Positions 32,070-41,163 of a stretch of 64,000 nucleotides of DNA are shown here, piece by piece (positions within the stretch are counted from its first letter, which is position 1; every line of letters begins with the position of its first letter). Location: assembly GCA_005879535.1 (NCBI GenBank), contig VBKI01000047.1:160101-224100 (forward strand). The letters are read 5' to 3'. Below the pieces are notes generated by a model, which made no database searches, had not been told where the DNA came from, and saw nothing but the letters and a program-made list of their open reading frames with translations. The stretch is from Deltaproteobacteria bacterium (GTDB taxonomy: Bacteria > Myxococcota > Myxococcia > Myxococcales > 40CM-4-68-19). Position numbers and translations under genes: made by a program.

Positions 32070-32567
32070 ATGACGCTAGATCCTATAGATTATAAGATCC
32101 TGGACCTGCTTCAGCACGACGCCCGCACGACCCAGGTGCAGATCGCCGAGGCGGTGCGGTTGTCGCAGCCCTCCGTCGCCGACCGCATCCGCAAGCTGGA
32201 CGCGAGCGGCGTGGTCCTCGGCTACGTGGCGCGCCTCGATCCGAGGCTGATGGGCAACGACATCCGGGCGTTCGTCGGCGTTCGCATCTCGCATCCGCGC
32301 CACCACGAGGCGTTCACGCGGCGGATCGATCAGATTGCAGACGTCCTCGAGTGCCATCGCGTCGCGGGACTCGACTCGTACCTCCTCAAGGTGGTTTCGA
32401 AAAACACCGAGACCCTCGACCATCTCATCTCCGGCACGCTGCGGCGGATTCCCGGCGTCATCCGCACCACCACCACCATCGTTCTGGCGACGGTGAAGGA
32501 GACCACCGTCGTTCCGCTTCAGGAAGCGCTCGGAGCGCCGCGGCGGCGCAAGGAGGCAGTCCCGTGA
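32070..32567 (+). CDS. Lrp/AsnC family transcriptional regulator
   Basis: 165-residue feast/famine regulator. N-terminal winged helix-turn-helix (DPIDYKILDLLQHDARTTQVQIAEAVRLSQPSVADRIRKLDASGVV) then the RAM ligand-binding domain (FVGVRISHP, HRVAGLDSYLLKVV). Lrp members bind amino acids and usually control their own promoter and a neighbouring metabolic gene. The stop overlaps the ATG of the aminotransferase gene (TGATG), so that gene is the likely co-regulated partner. Codons 4-10 are AT-rich and hold an imperfect palindrome, described separately. Confidence 0.95.
   Translation: MTLDPIDYKILDLLQHDARTTQVQIAEAVRLSQPSVADRIRKLDASGVVLGYVARLDPRLMGNDIRAFVGVRISHPRHHEAFTRRIDQIADVLECHRVAGLDSYLLKVVSKNTETLDHLISGTLRRIPGVIRTTTTIVLATVKETTVVPLQEALGAPRRRKEAVP
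32079..32099. promoter_or_regulatory. candidate autoregulatory operator inside the 5' end of the Lrp gene
   Basis: An imperfect palindrome with 9-base arms, GATCCTATA (32079-32087) and TATAAGATC (32091-32099), separated by GAT. Eight of nine positions pair. It lies within codons 4-10 of the Lrp gene and forces rare AT-rich codons (CTA, CCT, ATA, TAT) in a GC-rich genome, suggesting selection on DNA. Lrp-type regulators bind AT-rich palindromes near their own start. Inferred, not proven. Confidence 0.45.
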
Positions 32568-33784
32568 TGCAGTTCGCGAAGCGGATGTCGCGCGTGCAGG
32601 CCTCGGCGATCCGCGAGATCCTCAAGGTGGCGGAGCGGCCCGACGTCCTCTCGTTTGCCGGCGGCCTTCCCGCTCCGGAAGCATTTCCCGCGGAAGCGCT
32701 CGCCCGGGCGCACGCGGACGTCCTCTCGCACGATGCGGCGGCGGCCCTGCAGTACGGCGCCACCGAGGGATTCGGCCCGTTGCGGGCATGGGTGGCGGAG
32801 CGGATGACGCGTCGGGGCCTGCCGGCCACGCCCGAGGAGGTGCTGATCACCGCCGGGTCGCAGCAGGGGATCGACCTGGTGGGAAAGGCGCTGATCGATC
32901 CCGGGGACACCGTCGTAGTGGAAGCGCCCTCGTACCTTGCGGCCCTGCAGAGCTTCTCCACCTACGAGGCCCGATTCGAGACCGTGGCGTCCGACGACGA
33001 AGGGATGCAGGTCGACGCCCTCGAGCGCGTGCTCCGGCGCAAGCGGGCCAAGCTGGTGTACCTCGTGCCCACCTTCCAGAACCCGCGCGGGACCACGCTG
33101 TCGCTGGAGCGGCGCGCGCGCATCGCCCGGCTTTCAGCGGAGTGTGGCGTCACCGTGCTCGAGGACGATCCCTACGGCGAGCTGCGCTATCGCGGCGCGG
33201 CGCTGCCGCCCGTCGCCGGAATCGAGCGAGACGCGCCGGTGATCCATCTCGGCAGTTTCTCGAAGACGCTCGCGCCGGGCCTTCGGCTCGGCTACGCGGT
33301 GGCCGACGCGCGCACCATCCGCGCCCTCACCATTGCGAAGCAGGCTGCGGACCTGCACACCGGATCGCTGACGCAGCGCGCGGTCGCGCGCATGTTCGAG
33401 ACGTTCGACTACGAGGCGCACCTCGCCGGCCTGCGACGGCTCTACGGCGAGCGCCTCGACGCCATGCTCGCTTCGCTCGAGCGATCGTTCCCGGAAGGAA
33501 CAGTGTGGACGCGTCCAGAGGGAGGTCTCTTCGTCTGGGTGCGTCTGCCCTCCGGGGTCGACGCCCGCGAGTTGTTCGGCGACGCGATGCTGGCGCGCGT
33601 GGCCTTCGTCCCCGGCGCGCCGTTCTATCCCGCGGAGCCGTGCCTCGAGACGCTGCGACTGAACTTCTCGAACCGGGCGCCGCCCGCGATCGCCGACGGG
33701 ATGGCGCGGCTCGGCGCCTGCGTCGTCGCGAGGCTCCGCGAAGCGCGGGTGAGCCGCCCTCCACGGCGGCGCGTCGCGAGCTGA
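32567..33784 (+). CDS. PLP-dependent aminotransferase, class I/II (LysN-like)
   Basis: 405-residue fold-type I aminotransferase of the 2-aminoadipate/MocR-related group. Signatures: LSFAGGLPAPEAFP, TAGSQQGIDLVGKALIDPGDTVVVEAPSYLAALQ, PTFQNPRGTTLS, EDDPYGELRY and the PLP lysine in LGSFSKTLAPGLRLGY. No N-terminal GntR domain, so it is an enzyme only. Substrate probably alpha-aminoadipate, a branched or aromatic amino acid; the sequence alone does not decide. AGGAGG at 32551-32556 precedes the ATG at 32567, coupled to the Lrp gene. Confidence 0.93.
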   Translation: MQFAKRMSRVQASAIREILKVAERPDVLSFAGGLPAPEAFPAEALARAHADVLSHDAAAALQYGATEGFGPLRAWVAERMTRRGLPATPEEVLITAGSQQGIDLVGKALIDPGDTVVVEAPSYLAALQSFSTYEARFETVASDDEGMQVDALERVLRRKRAKLVYLVPTFQNPRGTTLSLERRARIARLSAECGVTVLEDDPYGELRYRGAALPPVAGIERDAPVIHLGSFSKTLAPGLRLGYAVADARTIRALTIAKQAADLHTGSLTQRAVARMFETFDYEAHLAGLRRLYGERLDAMLASLERSFPEGTVWTRPEGGLFVWVRLPSGVDARELFGDAMLARVAFVPGAPFYPAEPCLETLRLNFSNRAPPAIADGMARLGACVVARLREARVSRPPRRRVAS

Positions 33785-33832
33785 CGCGAATATCCGGACG
33801 GTTCCTCCGGTCGGACAGGGCAGGAGGAACCC

Positions 33833-34102
33833 ATGAACAAAATCGTCTGCAGCCTTCTTGCGGCGGGCGCCGCTGCGCTCGCCGCCGCCTCACCCGCTCG
33901 CGCCGAGCCACGCTTCGAATACCAGCAGCGGGACACCCGATACCGCTACGCGTTGCAGGAACGGCGTGAGCGCGAGTGGCGCGAGCTCTATCGGACCCGC
34001 CGGCAGTTCTACGCCCACTGGAACGGCAATCCTTGGCAGCGCGCCAGGTTCGAACGGTGGTACGGCCGCCGCTGCGCCGAGTTGCGGAACTGGCGCGGCT
34101 AG
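33833..34102 (+). CDS. small secreted basic protein, hypothetical
   Basis: 89-residue protein with a clear signal peptide (MNKIVCSLLAAGAAALAAASPARA, cleavage after ARA near residue 24). The mature 65 residues are rich in Arg, Tyr and Trp (YRYALQERREREWRELYRTRR and FERWYGRRCAELRNW) with one Cys. No known domain. A strong AGGAGGA at about 33821-33827 gives the start. It may bind an acidic surface or polymer. Free-standing between two unrelated units. Confidence 0.75.
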   Translation: MNKIVCSLLAAGAAALAAASPARAEPRFEYQQRDTRYRYALQERREREWRELYRTRRQFYAHWNGNPWQRARFERWYGRRCAELRNWRG

Positions 34103-34214
34103 CCCGGCGCGAGGTCGCGCCGGCTGTCCCGCAGCGCCGCGGTGGTCCGCGCGCTGCCGTGGGACTAAGCCGCTGCCTCTTGACGACCCGCTCCGGAAGT
34201 GGCGTGAAGGCCGC

Positions 34215-35183
34215 ATGCGAGCCATCCGGATCGAATCCGTCGGCGGACCGGAAGTGATGAAGCTGGTCGAGATGCCCACTCCCGCTCCCGGGAGTGGGCA
34301 GGCCTTGGTGCGGGTCGAAGCCGCGGGCGTGAACTTCATCGACATCTACCAGCGCAGCGGCGTCTACAAGCTTCCCCTGCCGTTCACCCCTGGGCAGGAG
34401 GGAGCGGGGGTCGTCGAGGCGGTGGCCGACGGCGTGCGGGAAGTGCGCGTCGGCGATCGGGTGGCCTGGGCCGGTCCACTCGGCTCCTACGCGACGCACG
34501 TGCTCGCCGCCGCCTCGCGGCTGGTCCCGATTCCCCGCGGCGTCGACAGCCGAAGCGCGGCGGCCGTCATGCTCCAGGGAATGACCGCGCATTACCTCGT
34601 CACCGATACGTTCCCGCTCCGCCCGGGGCACATGTGCCTCATTCAAGCCGCCGCCGGCGGAGTGGGCCAGCTCTTCTGCCAGCTCGCCTCGCGCGCCGGC
34701 GCGCACGTGATCGGCACCGCCGGCGCCCCGGAGAAGACGCGGCTGGCGAAGCAGGCGGGAGCGCACGAGACCATCGACTACCGCACGCAGGATTTCGAAG
34801 CGGAGGTGAAGCGGATCACCGGGGGCGCCGGCGTGCACGTGGTCTACGATTCGGTGGGCAAGGATACCTGGGAGAAGTCGCTGCGCTGTCTGCGGCCGCG
34901 CGGCATGCTCGTCCTCTTCGGCCAATCGAGCGGCAGCGTTCCGCCGTTCGATCCCCAGCTCCTCGCTACAGGGGGCTCGCTCTTCCTCACCCGGCCGACG
35001 CTTGCCTCCTACGTGCTCACCCGGGACGAGCTGCTCAATCGCGCAGGCGCAGTCCTCGGCGCGGTCGAGCGGGGCGACCTGAAGCTGAGCATCGAGGAGA
35101 CGCTGCCGCTCGCCAACGCGGCGAAGGCGCACGAGCTGCTCACTTCGCGCAAGACCAGCGGAAAGCTGCTGCTCCTTCCGTGA
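34215..35183 (+). CDS. NADPH quinone oxidoreductase, zeta-crystallin type
   Basis: 322-residue medium-chain dehydrogenase/reductase of the quinone oxidoreductase family. N-terminal GroES-like domain (AAGVNFIDIYQRSGVYKLPLPFTPGQEGAGVVEAV), then the Rossmann NADPH domain with AAAGGVGQLFCQLA. It lacks the zinc ligands of alcohol dehydrogenases. It would reduce quinones or alpha,beta-unsaturated carbonyls one electron at a time. The 3' end overlaps the ornithine cyclodeaminase gene by 4 bases (GTGA). Within codons 20-29, a 10-base-pair hairpin (34274-34299) is present. Confidence 0.92.
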   Translation: MRAIRIESVGGPEVMKLVEMPTPAPGSGQALVRVEAAGVNFIDIYQRSGVYKLPLPFTPGQEGAGVVEAVADGVREVRVGDRVAWAGPLGSYATHVLAAASRLVPIPRGVDSRSAAAVMLQGMTAHYLVTDTFPLRPGHMCLIQAAAGGVGQLFCQLASRAGAHVIGTAGAPEKTRLAKQAGAHETIDYRTQDFEAEVKRITGGAGVHVVYDSVGKDTWEKSLRCLRPRGMLVLFGQSSGSVPPFDPQLLATGGSLFLTRPTLASYVLTRDELLNRAGAVLGAVERGDLKLSIEETLPLANAAKAHELLTSRKTSGKLLLLP

Positions 35184-36106
35184 TCCTCCTCCGCCGCGAG
35201 GAAGTCCGGGCGCTCCTCGACCCCGAGGCGCTGATCGACGCCGTCGCGACGGCCCTGGTGGACGTCTCCGCCGGCACCGCTTCCGTCCCTCCGCGGATCG
35301 CGGCGCTCACGCCGCTCGGCCTCCTCGGAGCGATGGTCGGTTACGTGCCGTCGCTCGGCGTCCTCGCGGCGAAGCTCGTCGCCGTCTTTCCGCAGAACGC
35401 GGGAATGCCGACGCACCGGGCGCTGATCGCAGTCTTCGATCCGCGAACGGGGACGCCGGTGGCGGTGCTCGACGGCGAGGAGATCACCGCGCAGCGCACC
35501 GCGGCCGCGTCGGCGCTCGCGACGCGGCTGCTGGCGCGCGAGGAGGCCGCGGTTCTTGCCCTCGTCGGCACGGGTGTGCAGGCTGCGTCGCACGCGCGGT
35601 ACGTGGCGCGCGTCCGCCGCTTCCGCACGGTTCTCGTCGCCGGTCGCGATCCTGCCAAGGCGGCGAAGCTGGCGGCCGAGATCGGCGGACAGGCCGCAGC
35701 GATCGAGGAGGCCGTACGCTCCGCGGACGTGATCTGCGCCACCACGCATGCGCGCGAGCCCGTCGTCCGGATGCGCTGGGTCCGCCCGGGGACGCACGTG
35801 AACTCGGTGGGACTCAACCCACAGGGTCAGGAGCTGGACGGAATCGGCGGAGCGCTGCTGGCCGTGGAGTCCCGCGCGTCCGCCTTCGCTGCTCCGCCCG
35901 CCGGCGCCAACGAGCTGCGCGGCATCGCCCCGGAGACCGCCGTCGAGCTGGGCGCGCTGGTTTCGGGCTCCAGTCCCGGCCGGACGTCCAGGGAGCAGGT
36001 GACCGCCTACAAGTCCGTCGGAATCGCCGCCGAAGACGCGGCCGCGGCGGCGCTGGTCCTTCGCCGCGCGCGGGAAACCGGAGTCGGAACCCCGATCGAG
36101 ATGTGA
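35180..36106 (+). CDS. ornithine cyclodeaminase/mu-crystallin family protein
   Basis: 308-residue member of the ornithine cyclodeaminase/alanine dehydrogenase/mu-crystallin family. It has PPRIA near residue 35, the dinucleotide-binding VLALVGTGVQAASHARYV, VAGRDPAKAAKLA and the segment VNSVGLNPQGQELD in place of the usual IGSDxPGKxELD. Members deaminate ornithine to proline or reduce ketimines such as Delta1-pyrroline-2-carboxylate. The substrate cannot be read. GTG start at 35180 coupled to the quinone oxidoreductase. Confidence 0.9.
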   Translation: MILLRREEVRALLDPEALIDAVATALVDVSAGTASVPPRIAALTPLGLLGAMVGYVPSLGVLAAKLVAVFPQNAGMPTHRALIAVFDPRTGTPVAVLDGEEITAQRTAAASALATRLLAREEAAVLALVGTGVQAASHARYVARVRRFRTVLVAGRDPAKAAKLAAEIGGQAAAIEEAVRSADVICATTHAREPVVRMRWVRPGTHVNSVGLNPQGQELDGIGGALLAVESRASAFAAPPAGANELRGIAPETAVELGALVSGSSPGRTSREQVTAYKSVGIAAEDAAAAALVLRRARETGVGTPIEM

Positions 36107-36176
36107 TCCCCGGGACGTTCGACGGATCGGAGTCGAGCGCACCGCGGCTGCCCGGCAGGCATCCAAGGCAGACTTC

Positions 36177-39100
36177 ATGTGGATCGTTCGTCTCGCGCTG
36201 CGGCGTCCCTACACGATCGCGGTGCTCTGCGCGCTGATCGCCATCTTCGGCGTCCTCTCGGCCGGCCGGATGAAGACGGACATCCTTCCCGCAATCGACA
36301 TCCCCGTGGTCATCGTAGTCTGGAACTATCCGGGGCTTTCCGCCGAGGACATGGAACGGCGCGTCGTGTTCATCAGCGAGCGCGCCATGTCGACGACGGT
36401 CAGCGGGATTACCCGCATCGACTCGCAGTCGATGAGCAGCCTCGGCATCCTCAAGGTGTACTTCGAGCCGGGCAGCGACATCGGCGGCGCCATCGCGCAG
36501 ATCGTCTCCGTCTCCCTGACCGCGAGCCGGATCATGCCCCCGGGGATCACTCCGCCGAGCATCATCCGCTACAACGCCTCCAACGTTCCGGTGGCGCAGA
36601 TGACCATCGGGTCGAAGACGCTCTCCGAGCAGGAGATCTTCGACTATGGCCTCAACTTCATCCGCCTGAGGCTGTTCACGATCCCGGGTCTCGCCACGCC
36701 GGCTCCGTTCGGCGGGAAGTTGCGGCAGATCATGGTCGACATCGATCCCGCACGGGTTGCCGCCAAGGGATTGTCGCCCAACGACGTGGTGCAGACCGTC
36801 CTGCAGAGCAACGTCCTCGTGCCGGCGGGTTCCGCCCAGATCGGCGGGACCCGATTCGACGTCCAGCTCAACTCCAGCCCGGACACGGTGCAGGGCTTCA
36901 ACGAGCTGCCGGTCAAGGCCATGGATGGGGCCACCGTGCTCCTGGGCGACGTCGCGCGTGTGCGCGACGGCTACGCGGTGCAGGAGAACGTCGTTCGCCT
37001 CAACGGCCGCCGCGCCACCTACCTCGCCATCCTCAAGAAGGCGGACGCCTCGACGCTGGCGGTGGTGGACGGGGCGCGCGATCAGCTTCCCATCATCCGG
37101 GCGGCGGCTCCACAGGGCATCGAGCTGAAGATCGATTTCGATCAGTCGGTGTTCGTGCGGGCGGCGATCCAGAACGTGCTGCACGAGGCGGCGCTCGCGT
37201 CGATCCTCGTCTCGCTGATGATCCTCTTCTTCCTCGGAAGCTGGCGGGGCGCCGTCCTGGTGATGACCAGCATTCCCCTGGCGATCCTGGTGGGGCTCGT
37301 CGGGTTGTTCCTCTTCGGACAGACGCTCAACCTCATGACCATGGGAGGGCTGGCGCTCGCCATCGGCATGCTGGTCGACGACGCGACCGTCGAGGTGGAG
37401 AACATCCACCGCAACCGGCACATGGGGAAACCGCTCACCGTGGCAATCCTCGACGGCGCTCAGCAGATTGCCGTTCCGGCACTGGCGGCGACGCTCACCA
37501 TCTGCGTGGTGTTCTTCCCGGTCGTGCTCCTCGAGGGGCCCGCGCGCTTCCTCTTCACGCCGCTCGCGCTCGGCGTCGTCATCTCGATGATGGCTTCGTA
37601 CCTGCTCTCGCGCACCCTGGTCCCGACGCTCGCGCGGATCCTGATGGAGAAGGAAGCCCTCCATCCGGAGGGCGAAAGCATCGGGGCCCGCTTCAACCGG
37701 TGGCGCGACGCGATGTTCGGCCGTTTCCGGGATGCGTATGGCCGCACGCTGTCGGCCGTGCTCCACCACCGCGCTCTCGTTCTCGTCTCCGCAGGCCTGG
37801 TGCTCGCCTGCACCGCATTCCTTCCCTTCGTCGTTGGCCTCGATTTCTTCCCGACGGTGGACGCCGGTCAAATGCGTCTGCACTACCGCGCGCCCATCGG
37901 CACCCGCCTGGAAGAGACGGAGCGCCAGGTGGCCAAGCTGGAGCAGCGCATCCAGGAGATGATCCCGCCGGCGGAGCTGGACACGATCAACTCGAACATC
38001 GGGATGCCGATCTCCTACAACCTGGCGTTCGTGCAGACCGACAACACCGGCAGCCAGGATGCCGACGTCCTCATCGCGCTCAAGCCGACGCACGCCCCGA
38101 CGGAACGGTACATGGAGCGGATCCGGCGCGAGCTCCCGGACGAGTTCCCCGGGTCCACCATGTACTTCCAGCCTGCCGACATCGTCTCGCAGGTGCTGAA
38201 CTTCGGCCTGAGCGCGCCCATCGACGTGCAGATCGACGGTCCCGACGTGGAGGCGAGCTATGCGGTCGCGCGCGAGCTGCTGGCGAAGATCCGCGCCATC
38301 CCCGGCGCCTCCGATGTCCGCATTCCCCAGGTGCTCGCGTACCCCACGCTCCGCGTCGACGTCGACCGCGCGCGCGCGGCGCAGGTCGGGATTAGCCAGC
38401 GCGACGTCGCCAACAACCTGCTCGTATCGCTCGCCTCCAGCTCGCTCGTGGCGCCCTCGTTCTGGATCAATCCGAAGAACAACGTGAACTACCCCGTCGT
38501 GGTCCAGACGCCGCTGCGGCAGATCGATTCCATTCCTTCGTTGCTGGGAATGCCTCTGGGCCGCGGAACGGCGCTGATCTCTTCGACGGCTCCTGCGCCT
38601 ATGCCGGCGTCACCACCCGCGCCGGGCGAGCCGCCCGGCAGTGGCTCCTACCTCGGTGCCGTGGCCAGCCTCCGTCCCACCACCGGTCTCTCGATGATCA
38701 ATCACGTTTCCGTCCAGCGCGTCGTCGACGTCCAGGCGAGCGCCACCGGTCGCGATCTCGGTGGCGTCACCCTCGACATCGAGAAGGCCATCCGGAGCAT
38801 CCGCGAGCTTCCGAAGGCGACCCGCATCACGCTGCGCGGGCAGAGCGAAAGCATGTTCACCGCCTTCAGCCGGCTCGGCGTGGGCCTGATCCTGGCGATT
38901 GCACTGGTGTACCTGCTGCTGGTCGTGCTCTTCCAGTCGTTCCTCGACCCGTTCATCATCCTCGTCGCCGTACCCGGAGCGCTGATCGGCATCCTCTGGA
39001 TGCTGGCCGCCACCGGCACCACGTTGAACGTCGAGTCCTTCATGGGCGCAATCATGGCCGTCGGGATCGCCACCTCGAACTCCATCCTGCTGGTCAGCGC

Positions 39101-39428
39101 CGCCAACGGCGCGCGGGTCGAGCAGGGGTTGGGTGTACTCGAGGCGGCCGTCGAGGCCGGAAGGACGCGCCTGCGGCCGGTCCTGATGACGGCGCTCGCC
39201 ATGCTCCTCGGCATGGTGCCGATGGCGCTCGCGATCGGCGAGGGCGGAGAGCAGAACGCGCCGCTGGGCCGCGCCGTCATCGGCGGTCTGATCGTGGCGA
39301 CCTTCGTCACCCTGTTCGTGGTGCCGGCCGTGTACACGCTCCTGCGCAAGGCGCCTCCCAGCGCGCACGAGCTGGACGCGAAGTTCACGGCCGAGAGCCG
39401 CGGCGCTTCCGAGGCTTCCCATGCCTGA
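36177..39428 (+). CDS. RND efflux transporter permease subunit
   Basis: 1083-residue inner-membrane RND pump with the usual twelve helices and two large periplasmic loops. It shows the N-terminal LRRPYTIAVLCALIAIFG, the TM4 Asp pair in IGMLVDDATVEVENIHRN and repeats of PxP-type porter domains. The TM10 Lys found in AcrB (GLxAKNAI) is replaced here by GIATSNSILLV. A Pro/Gly/Ser-rich insert, ASPPAPGEPPGSG, near residue 810 separates porter subdomains. ATG at 36177; its last 8 bases overlap the adaptor gene. No outer-membrane TolC-like factor lies next to it. Substrate unknown. Confidence 0.93.
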   Translation: MWIVRLALRRPYTIAVLCALIAIFGVLSAGRMKTDILPAIDIPVVIVVWNYPGLSAEDMERRVVFISERAMSTTVSGITRIDSQSMSSLGILKVYFEPGSDIGGAIAQIVSVSLTASRIMPPGITPPSIIRYNASNVPVAQMTIGSKTLSEQEIFDYGLNFIRLRLFTIPGLATPAPFGGKLRQIMVDIDPARVAAKGLSPNDVVQTVLQSNVLVPAGSAQIGGTRFDVQLNSSPDTVQGFNELPVKAMDGATVLLGDVARVRDGYAVQENVVRLNGRRATYLAILKKADASTLAVVDGARDQLPIIRAAAPQGIELKIDFDQSVFVRAAIQNVLHEAALASILVSLMILFFLGSWRGAVLVMTSIPLAILVGLVGLFLFGQTLNLMTMGGLALAIGMLVDDATVEVENIHRNRHMGKPLTVAILDGAQQIAVPALAATLTICVVFFPVVLLEGPARFLFTPLALGVVISMMASYLLSRTLVPTLARILMEKEALHPEGESIGARFNRWRDAMFGRFRDAYGRTLSAVLHHRALVLVSAGLVLACTAFLPFVVGLDFFPTVDAGQMRLHYRAPIGTRLEETERQVAKLEQRIQEMIPPAELDTINSNIGMPISYNLAFVQTDNTGSQDADVLIALKPTHAPTERYMERIRRELPDEFPGSTMYFQPADIVSQVLNFGLSAPIDVQIDGPDVEASYAVARELLAKIRAIPGASDVRIPQVLAYPTLRVDVDRARAAQVGISQRDVANNLLVSLASSSLVAPSFWINPKNNVNYPVVVQTPLRQIDSIPSLLGMPLGRGTALISSTAPAPMPASPPAPGEPPGSGSYLGAVASLRPTTGLSMINHVSVQRVVDVQASATGRDLGGVTLDIEKAIRSIRELPKATRITLRGQSESMFTAFSRLGVGLILAIALVYLLLVVLFQSFLDPFIILVAVPGALIGILWMLAATGTTLNVESFMGAIMAVGIATSNSILLVSAANGARVEQGLGVLEAAVEAGRTRLRPVLMTALAMLLGMVPMALAIGEGGEQNAPLGRAVIGGLIVATFVTLFVVPAVYTLLRKAPPSAHELDAKFTAESRGASEASHA

Positions 39429-40542
39429 GACCTCTCCCCGCAGCCGCTTGATCGCGGCCGGCAGCATCGTCGCCGTCATTGCCGCGGCTGCGGGCACCAT
39501 CGCGCTCTTCGCCCGCGAGCGCAGCGCGCAGGCGCGCCAGTCCGAAGCGTTGCGGAAGGAGCTGGCGGAAGGACCGGTGGTGCAGGTCGCGCGCATCGAG
39601 CTGGCGGCGGCGGATCGCCTGGTTTCGCTTCCCGCCGAAGTCCGCGCCGAGCAGCGGGCGACGCTCTACGCCAAGGTGAGCGGCTACGTGAAAGAGGTGC
39701 GGGTCGAGCGCGGCGACAAGGTGCGCAGAGGGCAGGAGCTGGCGGTGCTCGAGTCTCCCGATCTCGACGCGCAGGTGGCGTCGGCGCAGGCGGAGCTGAC
39801 GTTCCGGCGCCAGCAGCTCGCGCGCGTCGAGCGCCTGGCTTCCTCGGGGCGCGTGTCGGTACAGGATCGCGAGGCGGCCGACGAAGGCGTGAAGGTGGCG
39901 CGGGCCGCGCTGGTTCGTGCCCAGGTGCAGAAGGAGTATCAGGTGCTGCGGGCTCCGTTCGACGGCACGGTGACGGCGCGCTTTGCAGACCCCGGGACGC
40001 TGCTGCCCGCGGCGACCGGAAGCACCTCTTCCGCGCAGCCGCTCCTGGAGGTGGCGCAGCTCGATCGGCTGCGCGTCGCCCTCCAGCTCGGTCAGGACGA
40101 CGCTGCCCGGGTGCACGTCGGCGACAAGGTCCAGCTGCAGACCTCTCCCGATCAGCCGCCCTTCGAGGCGCGCATCTCGCGGATCTCGCAGAGCCTGGAT
40201 CCCCGGACGCGAACCATGCTCTGCGAGATCGATCTGGCGCAGCCGCCCCAGGGTCTTTATCCGGGCGCCTTCGTTCAGTCCCGGCTGCCGCTCCACGGTC
40301 CGCCACGGCCGCTGCTTCCGACCGAGGCGCTCCTCGGCCGGGGCGGGCAGCTCCTCGTCGCGCTGGTGGAAGACGGAAAGCTCCATTTCCAGCACGTGCG
40401 CCTCGGCGTCGACGACGGCGCCAAGGTCGAGGTTCTCGACGGCTTGCGCGGCGGAGAAGTGGTCGCGCTGAATCTCGGGCCGGAAGTGCCCGACGGCTCG
40501 CCAGTGCGCGTGCAGCAGGAGCCTCGCCGCGAAGGCCGGTAG
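39421..40542 (+). CDS. RND efflux periplasmic adaptor (membrane fusion protein)
   Basis: 373-residue membrane fusion protein that would bridge the RND permease and an outer-membrane channel. It has an N-terminal anchor helix (about 8-30), the lipoyl/biotinyl half motif ATLYAKVSGYVKEVRVERGDKVRRGQELAVLESP, a short helical hairpin (about 110-165), the second lipoyl half KEYQVLRAPFDGTVTARFADPGTLL, then beta-barrel and membrane-proximal domains. It overlaps the permease by 8 bases. It converges on the TonB-like gene of the motor operon. Confidence 0.93.
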   Translation: MPETSPRSRLIAAGSIVAVIAAAAGTIALFARERSAQARQSEALRKELAEGPVVQVARIELAAADRLVSLPAEVRAEQRATLYAKVSGYVKEVRVERGDKVRRGQELAVLESPDLDAQVASAQAELTFRRQQLARVERLASSGRVSVQDREAADEGVKVARAALVRAQVQKEYQVLRAPFDGTVTARFADPGTLLPAATGSTSSAQPLLEVAQLDRLRVALQLGQDDAARVHVGDKVQLQTSPDQPPFEARISRISQSLDPRTRTMLCEIDLAQPPQGLYPGAFVQSRLPLHGPPRPLLPTEALLGRGGQLLVALVEDGKLHFQHVRLGVDDGAKVEVLDGLRGGEVVALNLGPEVPDGSPVRVQQEPRREGR

Positions 40543-40560
40543 CGCGTCCAGCGAGCGGGA

Positions 40561-41163
40561 TCAAGCGCCCGGGCTGAGCGCCAGCGTAGCGAACAGCTCG
40601 ACGTCCGAGGGCAACTCGACGTCCCGGAAGTTCCAGCCGGTCGCTACCTTGCGGAGGCATTGAGCTACGAGCGGTGTCGGTCCGCCACCCGTGAACTCGA
40701 GGCCCTTTACCGCGCCCGTCCGCGCGACGCGCAGGCGCACCGGTACAGATAGCGTCGCTGCGTCGCCCGGAACGCACGGGCTCAGCGACGCGGCGCGGGC
40801 CCGGACGGCGGCGAGCAGGAGATCCCGAGGGGCGCGCTGTAGCGGTGGCCGCTGTGCAGGCCTGAGGCGCTGGGACGGCGCCGTCGACGCCGGCGTCGAC
40901 GTCGGCGCGTCATCGGGCCTCGCCGCGCCGGGCGTCTTCTCAGCCGCCTTCGAAGGCCCCGAGGCGGACGGCTGATCCTGCTCTGGCGCCCCGGGCCACA
41001 ACGCCCACACGACCAGGACGGCCGCGACAGCGAGGAGTACGAGGCGCCAACGCCTCTTCGTTCGCCGCGCACCCGCCAGAGGCCGACGCACCTGGCGCAC
41101 CGGCCGCGCCAATCGCCGCCCGCGGCGTCGCGCCGACAGCGTTCTTGCGGCGACCGCCGTCAC
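40561..41163 (-). CDS. TonB/AgmX-like energy-coupling protein, last gene of the motor operon
   Basis: 200-residue protein with one membrane helix (about 50-66, LVLLAVAAVLVVWALWPG) after a basic cytoplasmic start. A Pro/Thr/Ala linker then leads to a C-terminal domain, LSPCVPGDAATLSVPVRLRVARTGAVKGLEF...LVAQCLRKVATGWNF. This repeats the pattern of myxobacterial AgmX/TonB C-terminal domains: Cys, a strand with RTGxVK, then a Cys-containing helix xxCLRKxxxxW. TonB-like proteins carry force or contacts to the outer membrane. GTG start overlaps the upstream stop (GTGA). Assigned by pattern; not a standard TonB. Confidence 0.7.
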   Translation of the reverse strand: MTAVAARTLSARRRGRRLARPVRQVRRPLAGARRTKRRWRLVLLAVAAVLVVWALWPGAPEQDQPSASGPSKAAEKTPGAARPDDAPTSTPASTAPSQRLRPAQRPPLQRAPRDLLLAAVRARAASLSPCVPGDAATLSVPVRLRVARTGAVKGLEFTGGGPTPLVAQCLRKVATGWNFRDVELPSDVELFATLALSPGA

